Assembly: GCF_010728725.1 (NCBI RefSeq)
Contig: NZ_AP022606.1
Coordinates: 620,001-684,000, forward strand
DNA length: 64,000 bases
Source: Mycobacterium branderi
GTDB taxonomy: Bacteria > Actinomycetota > Actinomycetes > Mycobacteriales > Mycobacteriaceae
Reading direction: 5' to 3'
The notes beneath the pieces are model-generated. The model did not search any database and was not told where the DNA came from. It worked only from the letters and a program-made list of their open reading frames with translations. Positions 51,783 through 61,075 of the stretch are shown one piece after another (within the stretch, counting starts at the first letter, position 1; the number at the start of each line of letters is the position of its first letter). The position numbers and the translations under genes are program-made.

Positions 51783-54056
51783 ATGCCTAGCGATGGGGCG
51801 CAATTCGAGCTTCGAAATAACGAAGGTCGCGTCGTCGGCGAACTGCTGGTCGCGAACCTTCCGGGTCGGCGCGACACGACTTTGTCGGGCGGTGAGGTCG
51901 CATTGCGCGAAGCGGCGATCTACCGTTACGAAATATTCACTGATGCAAGGAATGTCGACCTTGAGCCGCGTGAGTTGTTCGATCCTGATGATGCGAGTTG
52001 GAAGCAAGGCCGGTTACGTCCCGGTGAAGCCGTTGGGCGTCTCCGTATCCAGGTGGTGGATCCCGCGACAGGGCAAACAGGGACGACCGACGTCGATGTC
52101 CTAGCCGTCAAGCTCAACCACGAGACTGAGTATCGCCAAATGCTTACCGACATCTCTGCCTTCGCTGCTGAGGCAGTCTTGCAGGGATTTGCACCAAGCT
52201 TGTTAGATCTTGCGCCAAGTGAGCTTCCCGCCGAACTGTTGTACCTCCGTTTCGCGATGATCGCGTCGTACCTGCAAGATCCAGCGTTCGAGGCCGCGAT
52301 TGCGCGTGTTACCTCGCAACCGCACCGCACATGGGTATCTGAGCAAGAAATCCGTCCAATTGGATCACCGTTTCCAGCTGGGGCCGCTTTCCGTCGCGCG
52401 GTGTGCGCACCCGGTCCCCGGGTGCCGTGGACGGGAGGGGCGGCCGCACTCGCATCGTTGCCCGCTGCTCTAACACGTGATCGCGCCGAAGCGAGCGTCG
52501 ACAACTCGGCTAACCAGTTCGTCAAGTTTGCTTTGGAGCGCTGGCGAGCCGTCGCGCTCGAATTGCTCGATGTGCTATCCCAGGCCTCGCAGAAGGTCGA
52601 GTCAGGACCGCTCCGTCGCGGTCAGCAGATCGCTGCTGACGTCGGTGCCCAACTCGACGAATACCTAGCGCACCCGCTCTTCCGAGAGGTCAGCTCACTA
52701 AGGAGAATGCCGACGTCCGACCAGGTGTTACTCAAGCGCGCGGGCTACCGCGAAGTCTTCCGGACATTCGCGATGACTGAGTCGGGCCCTACCCTGCGAA
52801 TTGATCGCGGAGACATGACCGATGTCTTCGCAGCTTCGCAACGCAACATCGCAACGCTGTATGAGTTCTGGTGCTTTCTTGCGCTAGTAGATTCACTGGG
52901 GCGAGTGTGCGGGGAGGAGCAGACAGCGCGGGCCTTCACTGTCGCTGGCGATGGCATCTCCATGACTATGCGATCAGGTCCCGCGTCGAAGTTGTCGTGG
53001 TCGGTCCGGCGAGGAGACCGGCCACTTCTTGTCGAGGTCTTCTTCAATCGAACCTTCGCTGGAGCAGACGATCGACGCGGGTCATGGAGCCAAGCGATGC
53101 GACCTGACTGCTCAGTGCGCATTCGACCAGAAGGCAGCACGCCATCGCGCGTCTCTATAAACGAGCTCGAGATCTGGCTGCACTTCGATGCAAAGTACCG
53201 TGTCGACAATCTCCTCGCGCAGCTGACATCAGCTCCTGCTGCGGATGGGCTGCTCGACGAATCGACGAACTCTTTCAGTGCTAAGCGCGACGACCTGCTC
53301 AAGATGCACGCATACCGAGACGCGATCTCGCGGACGGCGGGAGCGTACGTGCTGTATCCCGGATCAGAAATCAAGGACATTCGACGACACCCCGGCTTCA
53401 AAGAAGTGTTGCCTGGTCTCGGCGCCTTCCCGCTCAGACCGAGTAGTGACGGTCTGCGGTCGTCATCGAAGACCCTCGATCGTTTCTTGAGCGACGTGCT
53501 CACACATGTTGCTAGTCAAGTCACGCGCGACGAGCGGCATCGCTTCTGGACCGCGACTGTGCATCGACCTGGTGAACCCAACCTCAACTCATCACTGATA
53601 ACCGATTTTCTGGACGAACCTCCTGCGGATACGGATGTGCTTCTCGGTTTCGTCCGGAATGATGAGCACCTTCGCTGGATAGAAGAGTTGCGGCAGTACA
53701 ACATTCGTGCGGGAGATCGATCTGGCGCCGTCGAGATCGGCGGACGAGAGCTCGGCGCCAAGCTCCTTCTTTTGTACGAGAACCGCAATGGCTCCCTCCA
53801 CGTAGTCCGCGCTGCAAAGGTAACGCGCTGGCGGCCAGCAACGGCCGCCGATTTGATGGCGACTGGGTATCCCAGTCCTCGCGGTGACATTTACTTCGTG
53901 GCCGACCTCGAGTTCGTCGAACATCTGCCTCCGTGGGCCGACTCGATCGACGTGGCGGTTCTGACGGCGAACGTCCGTACTGGGGCGCCGGTTGTCGTTA
54001 CTTGGTGGGACGTTATCCGTGCAGCGTCGATCGTCGAACCTCGAGGCGAGCGGTGA
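51783..54056 (+). CDS. McrC-like DUF2357 nuclease partner
   Basis: A 757-residue protein. The N-terminal half is DUF2357-like (AAIYRYEIFTDARNVDLEP; FKAFALERWRAVALELLDVL in approximate form). A PD-(D/E)xK nuclease site can be seen: LLVEVFF with Glu418, MRPDCSV with Asp442 and HFDAKYR with Asp469-Ala-Lys471. The C-terminal part carries an additional domain ending GAPVVVTWWDVIRA. With the McrB-like gene it forms a two-gene restriction system; the two are 2 bp apart. Confidence 0.83.
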   Translation: MPSDGAQFELRNNEGRVVGELLVANLPGRRDTTLSGGEVALREAAIYRYEIFTDARNVDLEPRELFDPDDASWKQGRLRPGEAVGRLRIQVVDPATGQTGTTDVDVLAVKLNHETEYRQMLTDISAFAAEAVLQGFAPSLLDLAPSELPAELLYLRFAMIASYLQDPAFEAAIARVTSQPHRTWVSEQEIRPIGSPFPAGAAFRRAVCAPGPRVPWTGGAAALASLPAALTRDRAEASVDNSANQFVKFALERWRAVALELLDVLSQASQKVESGPLRRGQQIAADVGAQLDEYLAHPLFREVSSLRRMPTSDQVLLKRAGYREVFRTFAMTESGPTLRIDRGDMTDVFAASQRNIATLYEFWCFLALVDSLGRVCGEEQTARAFTVAGDGISMTMRSGPASKLSWSVRRGDRPLLVEVFFNRTFAGADDRRGSWSQAMRPDCSVRIRPEGSTPSRVSINELEIWLHFDAKYRVDNLLAQLTSAPAADGLLDESTNSFSAKRDDLLKMHAYRDAISRTAGAYVLYPGSEIKDIRRHPGFKEVLPGLGAFPLRPSSDGLRSSSKTLDRFLSDVLTHVASQVTRDERHRFWTATVHRPGEPNLNSSLITDFLDEPPADTDVLLGFVRNDEHLRWIEELRQYNIRAGDRSGAVEIGGRELGAKLLLLYENRNGSLHVVRAAKVTRWRPATAADLMATGYPSPRGDIYFVADLEFVEHLPPWADSIDVAVLTANVRTGAPVVVTWWDVIRAASIVEPRGER

Positions 54057-54233
54057 TCCCTCGGGCAGGGTGCGCTCGCATGGCCGAAACATGCTGGAAC
54101 TCAAGGTAATCCTTGTCCCCGCTCGCGGTGCGCTGCCCCGGCCACGGACTATCGCGGATAGATTCTTATCCCGCCTCTTGCGCCGGCCGCACGAGGCCAG
54201 TTCCCCAGCAGCCGAGGGGACGGTCGTTCGGTG

Positions 54234-56210
54234 TCAGTCACCAGCGCTATGGTGTTGCGCATCTCGACTGAAATTGGGATCGCTGGTGTCTGTGGAGGCC
54301 GCAACCCCTGCGATAGGCCAGGAATGCTCCACGCGTTGAGTAGCGCCGACAAGCGCGCCCAGCGCCTCCCGCGTCTCGCGGTCGGTGGAGTAGATGACTG
54401 TACCTATCATCCCGCGCGTCAGAAGGACTTTGTAAACGTGACGCACGAGGATATCGAACCTGTTGTCGGGCACTGTCTTCGAGTTGCGGAAGTCGGGGTC
54501 TTTGTTCGCACTGCGGACTGTCACGAACCGCCCGTCGCGCCACACGAGATCGGGCCCGAGAATCACACCGCTCCAGTCGAATTCGAAGCCCTGGGCGGTG
54601 TAGATGCAGCCCACCTGTCCGAATCCGCCGTCGTCAGTCGCCCATAGTGCGCTGGGGGGCGCCTCTCCGATCCGCCGGTCGCTCTTGCTGTTCCACGGTC
54701 GGGACCACGTCCCGATCTGAACGTCTGGCACGAGCGTCCCGTCTTTCCGTGCGTCGCTCCATGGCCAGCAATACCCGGCGGTGATACGTGCCGAATATCC
54801 CTGTTGCGATTGGCTTAGCAGATAGTGCTCCATCTCCTCAGGAGTCTCAGCGAGTCGGACGTGGAACTGGGGATCACCGGACCACGCCACCGGTGGATGA
54901 TCGCCGTCGAGTCCAAGCAGCCGGACGACCCAGTGCACGTATTCCTCACTCCCACCGCAGCGGAACTGTTCACCGAGCTCAATATGGTGAAAGTCGAGTC
55001 CGAGGTGCTGTGCGTGGTGCTCGATCTGCTTAAGGGTTCCCATCTCACCGGGGCGCACCACTTGGTGTTCGTCGAGCAGAAAGACCGGGACCCGTGCAGC
55101 GGCGATGAGTTCGTCGATCTGCGGGCGATCAGTGCGCAACTCCGCGCGGGTGTACCGGTCGACCGACGTTTGCCGGATGCGATGAGCCTCATCCATGACC
55201 AAGACATCCAAGCCGTTGGGATCAGCCGTGACGAATTGATTGAAATACTTGAACAGCCTTCTGACCTTCGGAGCCCTGACGGCGGCGACCTTCCTGAGCG
55301 TCTGGGTGAAGGAGCGCGACCCCGTCGCATGGATGACGGTGCGGCCCCTTCGTGCCAGCTCGCCGACCAGAGACAGCGCTATTACGCTCTTGCCGCTGCC
55401 GGGGCCACCGGTTACAGCGATCACCCGCTTGCTATTTCCGGCACGCGCATGCTCGACGGCGTGCATGACCAAATCGACTGCCAGCTGCTGGTTTCCGATC
55501 AAGCGGAACTGCGGCCGCTCGCGGATCTCCGCGGCAGCGAGCTTCAGCAGCTGTTTGGACGGAGCCACCGGAGAGTTCATCAACAGATCGGCTGCCTGCC
55601 GCCCGGGCCCCGGAGCAAGGCGGGACCGAAGGAAGTCGAGCATGGCCCCCTTTTCACCGGCGGTAAAAAGGCGGCCCGACGTGGAGATCGGCACGGCCAG
55701 CAAATCTTTGACCAGAGCGGGATTTGAGGCGTTGTGCAGGTAGGCCATCCCGGCCACCGAATCGGGATGATCTGCCACCACGCGTGCGAAGTCCAGGAGA
55801 TACTCGCAATAGCCGCGCACCTGAATCACCGGATGCAGCCGCGGTCCCCCAGGGATCCCGGGTACTTCAACGATCTCCGGGTCGCCTTCAAAGGTGTAGG
55901 CCGCTGACCACTGCTTCAACTCGACAACGACGTATGAGACCCCACCTGTCCGGGGGTGAGTGCCAGCGAGGACGACATCGGCGCGTTGAGATGTCAATGG
56001 AAGGTGATACTCGACCAGCATCTCGACCTCGCCGAGACCAGCATCGGCAAGGTCGGCAGCCAAGACCGGAAGACTCCGCTTCCACGAGGTCTGCTCGGCT
56101 GGTGCAGCCCGACGGCCAGTCCGATACAGCATCTGCTCCAGCAACTGCTCGACCAATGACTCAGGCGGCATTTCACAAACACGAGCCGCAGTCGTCCGAA
56201 TGAGTGTCAC
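54234..56210 (-). CDS. Nuclease-helicase protein (DUF2075/SLFN-g3 type)
   Basis: A 658-residue protein from GTG 56210. The N-terminal 100 residues hold an apparent PD-(D/E)xK nuclease: LVEYHLPL with Glu67, RADVVLAG with Asp78 and VVELKQWS with Glu97 and Lys99. The DUF2075 helicase domain follows: Walker A GGPGSGKS (268-275), VLVMDEAHR (336-344) and GEQFRCGGSEEY. The C-terminal YKVLLTRGMIGTVIYSTD is a late motif. It is convergent with the McrB/McrC-like pair, 177 bp away, and the three probably form a defence island. Confidence 0.85.
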   Translation of the reverse strand: MTLIRTTAARVCEMPPESLVEQLLEQMLYRTGRRAAPAEQTSWKRSLPVLAADLADAGLGEVEMLVEYHLPLTSQRADVVLAGTHPRTGGVSYVVVELKQWSAAYTFEGDPEIVEVPGIPGGPRLHPVIQVRGYCEYLLDFARVVADHPDSVAGMAYLHNASNPALVKDLLAVPISTSGRLFTAGEKGAMLDFLRSRLAPGPGRQAADLLMNSPVAPSKQLLKLAAAEIRERPQFRLIGNQQLAVDLVMHAVEHARAGNSKRVIAVTGGPGSGKSVIALSLVGELARRGRTVIHATGSRSFTQTLRKVAAVRAPKVRRLFKYFNQFVTADPNGLDVLVMDEAHRIRQTSVDRYTRAELRTDRPQIDELIAAARVPVFLLDEHQVVRPGEMGTLKQIEHHAQHLGLDFHHIELGEQFRCGGSEEYVHWVVRLLGLDGDHPPVAWSGDPQFHVRLAETPEEMEHYLLSQSQQGYSARITAGYCWPWSDARKDGTLVPDVQIGTWSRPWNSKSDRRIGEAPPSALWATDDGGFGQVGCIYTAQGFEFDWSGVILGPDLVWRDGRFVTVRSANKDPDFRNSKTVPDNRFDILVRHVYKVLLTRGMIGTVIYSTDRETREALGALVGATQRVEHSWPIAGVAASTDTSDPNFSRDAQHHSAGD

Positions 56211-56622
56211 GTCGAGGTCCCCAGAGCAGCACGAATACAGTCGTGCGGGTGGGGACATATCCGTGCCGGCTACAGAAGGCCGGGGAAGTCCGTCGGGCCG
56301 CAGAGGTCATGCTAGGGCAGTGTGGCTTTGAAACGCCGCAATATGCCGTCCGAACGGGCCGCACTAGCGTCAACTCTCACTCGGGTCGTGGATCGCCCGC
56401 CGAACGCTGCCCGTGGCCCACCCATCTATGGGAACCGCTGAGTCCGTTGGCTCACATAGCCACAATGGGTGCGAATCGGAATCGACCGGCAACAAGATAG
56501 GGTTGCGCTACTCGAGAGGTCCGGAGATTCCCTGCAATACAACCAATTTCATCCGGATGCCCGACGCTGGGAAATTGGCGTCTCTCGTTGGTCGGTCGCT
56601 CCACCAGCACCACGCGCCTTAA
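56211..56622. other. 412-bp gap upstream of the nuclease-helicase gene
   Basis: Only weak short frames are present on either strand; none has a recognisable protein. It should hold the promoter of the nuclease-helicase gene and the end of the receiver gene's transcript. The sequence is visibly more AT-rich than the flanking conserved regions. Confidence 0.5.
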
Positions 56623-57270
56623 CTACGGCCTCATTCTCAAGGCCCTACCGATTAGTGCGTCCGGTGAATCTTCTACCGCGGTAGCACCCGCTCTGACGAG
56701 GCCGGCTCGGTGTTTGCTCGCATGAGCTGTGTAGACAACCACAGGTAAGTGCGGTTTCTCGGCATGGAGTTCCGCAACTAACACCGCGCCGTTGTCTGGG
56801 TCAGACCCGCGGCCAATATCTGTAATAACCAGATCGAACGCTGCTTCTGCCAGGCAGTAACGCGCAGCTTCATTCGATGTAACGTTAGTTATCGCGAACC
56901 CTAAGTTCAGCAATGCCTTACTCTCGTAAATGTTGTTTTCAGGATGGTCATCGACCCACAGAACCCTCGTGAGGCGTACTGTCTGTAGGTCGGCGATCTG
57001 TGAACGAATCTGGTCAGATACACGACGCGACTGGTCGTGTTTCTGAACCGCCTTCTCGGCAGCCTCTATCGCCGTCTTCTTGTCGTCCGCTGACACATCA
57101 ACCACAATACCCGCAAATCGCAGCTTAAACTTTGTTCCGCGCGCGGCGATATCCAACAGTGGACGGCGAAAGATCGACGCGAGGACAACGGCTGCAATAG
57201 GCCAAGCTAGCGATCCGAACAAAGCTGCCACGAACTGAAGAACGCTCACCGCTGTGATCGTGCCACCCAC
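56623..57270 (-). CDS. Membrane-anchored receiver-domain protein
   Basis: A 215-residue protein from GTG 57270; GTG 57249 or an upstream start are possible. A single membrane segment (LQFVAALFGSLAWPIAAVVLASI, read in part, about 9-33) is followed by a short linker and a receiver domain: VLWVDDHPE with the acidic pair Asp107-Asp108, LVITDIG with phosphoacceptor Asp151, and VVYTAHAS with Thr181. The conserved Lys-Pro is replaced by Ser-Pro, so phosphorylation may not signal normally. No kinase gene is nearby. It lies after the Hxs genes on the same strand, 194 bp downstream. Confidence 0.7.
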   Translation of the reverse strand: MGGTITAVSVLQFVAALFGSLAWPIAAVVLASIFRRPLLDIAARGTKFKLRFAGIVVDVSADDKKTAIEAAEKAVQKHDQSRRVSDQIRSQIADLQTVRLTRVLWVDDHPENNIYESKALLNLGFAITNVTSNEAARYCLAEAAFDLVITDIGRGSDPDNGAVLVAELHAEKPHLPVVVYTAHASKHRAGLVRAGATAVEDSPDALIGRALRMRP

Positions 57271-57464
57271 GATGCCTAGCTCACACGACGACACGCCGCT
57301 CGAGGTGGCGGGGCAAAATGAGGCGAACCCAACCAAATGCCCGAGCGCCGCACACCTGCAACCCACGGCATCTCACATTATGGGCGACAGTGAGCATATG
57401 TCGAACTTGGTCCGCGTCCCGAGGTGTGCGACAACGAAGTTTTTCGACGGAAGCGTCAATCGAA

Positions 57465-58634
57465 TTAAATAGCCGCAATTCCGCGACTGAACTTTGGTCG
57501 CCCTGTCGAGAAAAAGCCTGCGCAGTGCTGGCGGGCCGAACAACTCTTGCACTCCTCGACATAGGCGTTCTTCCAATCCGAGATCGACCGCACCGCAAAC
57601 GGCCGAACGCTGGGGTCGAGTACGCAGAGGGGCAGGTTATAGACCGAGACGTTCATACTAGCCGAAGACAGGATGTCAACGGCGGCGGCCAACTGCTCTC
57701 GATAATCCAGCGGATCAATCCAAAGCACATCATCGTTCGCGATCGCAAAGCCGGTGTTTTCTAGGCCCATTAGCGCCACGTGATCCACGAAGGGGAGATT
57801 TCGCGCGATCCACGAGCAAGTTTCCCGCAATCGCGGGGCGGTGATGGCGTGGAGCACAACACGGATCTCAACCGGCTGACCATGATCCTTTAGACGCAGC
57901 ACACCCAGGACCGTCTGATCGAATGCGCCCTTCGCTTGCACGACGTAGTCGTGGATGTAGTCAATGGCCGCATAGATCGGTATGCCCGCCGAAAGCTTCG
58001 GATGGTGAACCGCTGCCCAAGCGCTCGCCGTGTCAGGAGAGGCAAAGGCGCGGCCGTTCGTCAACACGTGCACCGCTGTCTCGGGGAGCAGATCGCGAGC
58101 CAACTCCAGTAGATCGATAAACCTGCGCCATTCCGTGAGTGGTTCGCCGCCGGTAAACGTGAGGGAGGGGGTGGCTGGATCGACTAGCGGAAGAGTGTCC
58201 GCGATTTCATCCATTAACCAGCCATCGTTCACTGACTTCGGGGGCTGCGAGCACATCAAGCAGTAGTTGTTGCAGCGCTCCGTCACAAGGAAGAAATTGT
58301 GTCTGGAAGACCGGCGGTAGAGCACCCGCACCCGGCCGGTTTCAGGCTGGATACGCACTACGTCGCCTTCCGTGAGTTCGGCGAATTCATCGGGCAAGCG
58401 GACGTATCTCAAGGCAGTGTGGGCCGGACGGTCATTGCGACTGATGGCGAGTTTGTAGCCACGCGCGTGCGCCAGCTTCCAATCGTCATGGCCTGCAATC
58501 AAAGCGGCGTCGCGATCGCCCGCCGGAAGATTCACTGGGGATCGAAGTCGCCAAGATTGCCGCTCTGCCCTCAGGCCGGCGAGGTCGGCCGCTGGTGCAC
58601 GCGCGGAAAGGACAAGCGGTCTCACTGGGCCCAT
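57465..58634 (-). CDS. hxsC: His-Xaa-Ser system radical SAM maturase HxsC
   Basis: A 389-residue radical SAM protein. The core has SSRHNFFLVTERCNNYCLMC, with Cys121, Cys125 and Cys128 binding the 4Fe-4S cluster, and SQPPKS just after, the HxsC (TIGR03977-type) signature. FTGGEP and the barrel follow, and the C-terminus has a Cys-rich tail (YVEECKSCSARQHCAGFF), possibly binding an extra cluster. It would act with HxsB on HxsA. Its start lies inside the last codons of hxsB (13-bp overlap). Confidence 0.93.
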   Translation of the reverse strand: MGPVRPLVLSARAPAADLAGLRAERQSWRLRSPVNLPAGDRDAALIAGHDDWKLAHARGYKLAISRNDRPAHTALRYVRLPDEFAELTEGDVVRIQPETGRVRVLYRRSSRHNFFLVTERCNNYCLMCSQPPKSVNDGWLMDEIADTLPLVDPATPSLTFTGGEPLTEWRRFIDLLELARDLLPETAVHVLTNGRAFASPDTASAWAAVHHPKLSAGIPIYAAIDYIHDYVVQAKGAFDQTVLGVLRLKDHGQPVEIRVVLHAITAPRLRETCSWIARNLPFVDHVALMGLENTGFAIANDDVLWIDPLDYREQLAAAVDILSSASMNVSVYNLPLCVLDPSVRPFAVRSISDWKNAYVEECKSCSARQHCAGFFSTGRPKFSRGIAAI

Positions 58635-60076
58635 CTCCGGAGGACCGCAGCGTCTTCAGGTGAATGTTCCAGCAGCTCGAACAGGTGCGTGATGACCGCC
58701 TTCTGGCGCCTGCAGAACTCCGATAATGGCTTCATTCCCAACGTATCTTGCTGGGTCGCATGATGATAAACGGGATCAGCACCGCAATGAGGCTCAAAGA
58801 CGCAGCTTGAGCACTGCGGCGCAGTTTGAGTTAACGAATCCGCGATGGCCGAAACCAACGTGTCGGATAACACGAGATCTCGATAGGAGTGCTCGTGTAC
58901 GTTGCCAAGCTCGAAGGTGCGGTCCCCCATCTCCGCAAGCATTCGAGCCTCGTCGGAGGCGAATACAATGCCGTCGTAGTTGTAGACAAGGGCTCCTAGG
59001 CCGATCCCGGCTGGGCTTCTGAGATCGACGTACCCGATCGGCTCGTCGCTCAGCATCCGCCGAAGTATTAGGGCCGAATAAAACTCGGGAAAGTGCCGGC
59101 CAGACTTATTAATGTCGAGGATATAGCGGAGGCCGCGTTTCCAGAAGCGTACCCAATCGTCGGCACGATATTTGTGGAACTGCTTGGTCTTGATCGCGAA
59201 GCCGTACGGGGAGAGTGGCCGAAGGAAGATGCCGTCGAGACCCTGACGGAGGTATTCGTCAACGATCTCCTCGACGCGATCCAGGCTTGCCGCGGTGGTC
59301 GTCATCAACGCACCGACCCTGTCCGGCCCGAGGCGCTTTTGGGCGCGCTCGATACCCGCCACTGCGAGTTCGTAGCTGTTTTTGCCCGGCCGTGGTCGGT
59401 TCCGATTGTGGAGGTCGCGAGGCCCGTCCAACGACGTGGACAAAAGGACCTCGTGCTCAGCGCAGAAGTCCAGCACCTCATCATCGAGGAGTGCCAAATT
59501 AGTCGCGATCACGAACTGAAGGCGCTTCTCGCGGTGGATCGCCCGATCCTTCGCAGTCAGGACAATCCACCGGATGAGTTCGAAGTTGAGGAGGGGCTCG
59601 CCCCCTTGGAACTCAATCTTGATAAGCGGCGCCGGTGCAGAAAGCGCAATATCCAGTGCTTTTGAGGCCGTAGCCTGGTCCATGTCATAGCGGGCGCGGT
59701 TCATGCTTTGCCGGGAGACTTGACAGTATGGGCAGGAGTGCTCGCACCGCAGCGTGACGACGAACAGGTGAAGGGGCGTGGCCGCTCGGAGAAAGCTAAG
59801 GCGACTTCGCAGACGGAGCGCTAGGAGTTGCTGCTGACCGCGGTGTTCACCCGAGCCGATGAAAAGCTTCTCAAACGCGCGCTCGTACAAGCCGTCACCA
59901 GGCGCAAGATCAAGGGCACAAAGGCGGTTCAGTTCCGCTTCTGTCATCTCGGTCATGTCGCCAACCAGGTTGCCGACGAGGAATCGATCCGTATCGAGCC
60001 GTTCGAAGCGGATAGGTAGCAGTTGCAGCGAGGACCCTACGGGCATAAAGGAGTCCAGTCGGGCGAAGCCGGCCAC
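58622..60076 (-). CDS. hxsB: His-Xaa-Ser system radical SAM maturase HxsB
   Basis: A 484-residue radical SAM protein. The N-terminal domain is about 100 residues; then LFVVTLRCEHSCPYCQ, with Cys111, Cys115 and Cys118 of CxxxCxxC, and EFQGGEPLLNF. The C-terminal QCSSCVFEPHCGADPV carries a second cluster of cysteines, typical of SPASM-like maturases. It fits the HxsB (TIGR03978-type) family. GTG start at 60076, 3 bp after the hxsD stop. Confidence 0.92.
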   Translation of the reverse strand: MAGFARLDSFMPVGSSLQLLPIRFERLDTDRFLVGNLVGDMTEMTEAELNRLCALDLAPGDGLYERAFEKLFIGSGEHRGQQQLLALRLRSRLSFLRAATPLHLFVVTLRCEHSCPYCQVSRQSMNRARYDMDQATASKALDIALSAPAPLIKIEFQGGEPLLNFELIRWIVLTAKDRAIHREKRLQFVIATNLALLDDEVLDFCAEHEVLLSTSLDGPRDLHNRNRPRPGKNSYELAVAGIERAQKRLGPDRVGALMTTTAASLDRVEEIVDEYLRQGLDGIFLRPLSPYGFAIKTKQFHKYRADDWVRFWKRGLRYILDINKSGRHFPEFYSALILRRMLSDEPIGYVDLRSPAGIGLGALVYNYDGIVFASDEARMLAEMGDRTFELGNVHEHSYRDLVLSDTLVSAIADSLTQTAPQCSSCVFEPHCGADPVYHHATQQDTLGMKPLSEFCRRQKAVITHLFELLEHSPEDAAVLRRWAQ

Positions 60077-60079
60077 GGG

Positions 60080-60385
60080 TCAACCGTCCCGCGCCAGAGA
60101 CCCAAATGCCAGAGCGACAATGACGTCGCGGAGCCGCTCGGTCTCTCGACTCACTTTCTCGCGAAGGTTCTCGTCTGTAACGAGGTTCAAGAAGTGAGCT
60201 CGCAGCTCATCATCCTTGATCTGCGGCTGAGATGGTGAGAGCCGGCAAACGTAACGCCCGTTCGCTTCGTCAATTTGGCAGGCGGCCTGGCCCATCAACC
60301 GGTACGCGGCCTCCTGCAACGCGCCGAGCGACTGCACCGACGCGCTGAAGTCAACGACGATTTCAGACATTGAAAGGTCGCTCAT
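60080..60385 (-). CDS. hxsD: His-Xaa-Ser system protein HxsD
   Basis: A 101-residue protein from ATG 60385 (an earlier in-frame ATG at 60409 exists). The family signature (LLNDYxLREKV) appears as FLNLVTDENLREKV at 65-78. It has no recognised catalytic residues; in this system it may bind the substrate or assist the maturases. It lies 75 bp after hxsA and 3 bp before hxsB. Confidence 0.92.
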   Translation of the reverse strand: MSDLSMSEIVVDFSASVQSLGALQEAAYRLMGQAACQIDEANGRYVCRLSPSQPQIKDDELRAHFLNLVTDENLREKVSRETERLRDVIVALAFGSLARDG

Positions 60386-60460
60386 CTGGACCATTTGGTG
60401 GTAGCGCACAACGCGGCACCGGTAATATCTCCCAGCGCTCTTGACGCCGACGATGCAACT

Positions 60461-61075
60461 TCATTCTTCGGTCGCGTGGTAGCCGTCGCAGTAGTGTCCA
60501 CCGACAAGTACGGAGGCCAACGCTTGCTTGGCAATGTTCACCGCCTTGTCCTCTGGTACGCCGTAGACCCGTTCTAGTTCGCTTGCGATTTCATTCACGC
60601 CAAGGCCATTGCTCGCCCGCGTGCAAGCAAGGTAGGTGATATCGGAGGTATAAATCGGCGGTGTCGTCGCCGGCGCGGTCGGTGGCACGGCTGGCGGAGC
60701 CGCGACCGGCGGCCCTACGATCGGCGGACCCACGATCGGCGGCGCGTAAATCGGATTCGGTGCGTCCGGCAAGCCATATCCCGGGCTGGAGGACGCATGC
60801 GATACATGCGACGAATGCGACGCATGCGATGCATGCGATCCATGCTGCGGGAACATCACGCCGCCGCTGCTCTTGTGTACGGTGAAGCTCATTAGCTCCG
60901 TGCCGCGCGGCAGGTTAGGCCCGGCCTCTGCTTCAATCTCCTCGTTCGTCCCGGACGCCGTGGCGCTGTGATCCCCCTCGGAGTATGTCGCGTTAGCGAT
61001 CGGCGGAGCGGCCGCCGGAGCCACGAGAGCAGCAAGCGCCGAAGCGAGGTTCAGGATTTTGGCAGTCTCACGCAT
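60461..61075 (-). CDS. hxsA: His-Xaa-Ser repeat protein HxsA (probable maturase substrate)
   Basis: A 204-residue protein from ATG 61075; an in-frame ATG at 61120 lacks a hydrophobic start. The first 25 residues (MRETAKILNLASALAALVAP) form a signal-like hydrophobic segment. Six His-Xaa-Ser units run from 78 to 95 (HGS HAS HAS HSS HVS HAS). A Pro-rich stretch (103-141) is followed by a conserved-looking C-terminal domain (TYLACTRASNGLGVNEIASE), with Cys151 and Cys196. HxsA is the expected substrate of HxsB/HxsC. The modification is not known. Confidence 0.92.
   Translation of the reverse strand: MRETAKILNLASALAALVAPAAAPPIANATYSEGDHSATASGTNEEIEAEAGPNLPRGTELMSFTVHKSSGGVMFPQHGSHASHASHSSHVSHASSSPGYGLPDAPNPIYAPPIVGPPIVGPPVAAPPAVPPTAPATTPPIYTSDITYLACTRASNGLGVNEIASELERVYGVPEDKAVNIAKQALASVLVGGHYCDGYHATEE
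60791..60844 (-). repeat. 9-bp-unit DNA repeat encoding the His-Xaa-Ser region
   Basis: The coding strand carries six CAT-NNN-TCG-like units, so a GCATGCGAT-type motif recurs every 9 bp. The encoded positions 1 and 3 are fixed while the middle codon varies (GGA, GCA, GCG, TCG, GTA, GCG). Such an array can expand or contract by slippage. Confidence 0.85.

Noticed and set aside
56204..56622. Frames of 66-98 codons upstream of the nuclease-helicase gene
   Set aside because: No conserved features, overlapping frames on both strands, and weak codon preference.
60791..60844. Short tandem repeats resembling a CRISPR or minisatellite
   Set aside because: The units are 9 bp, in frame with hxsA, without spacers; they encode the His-Xaa-Ser stretch.
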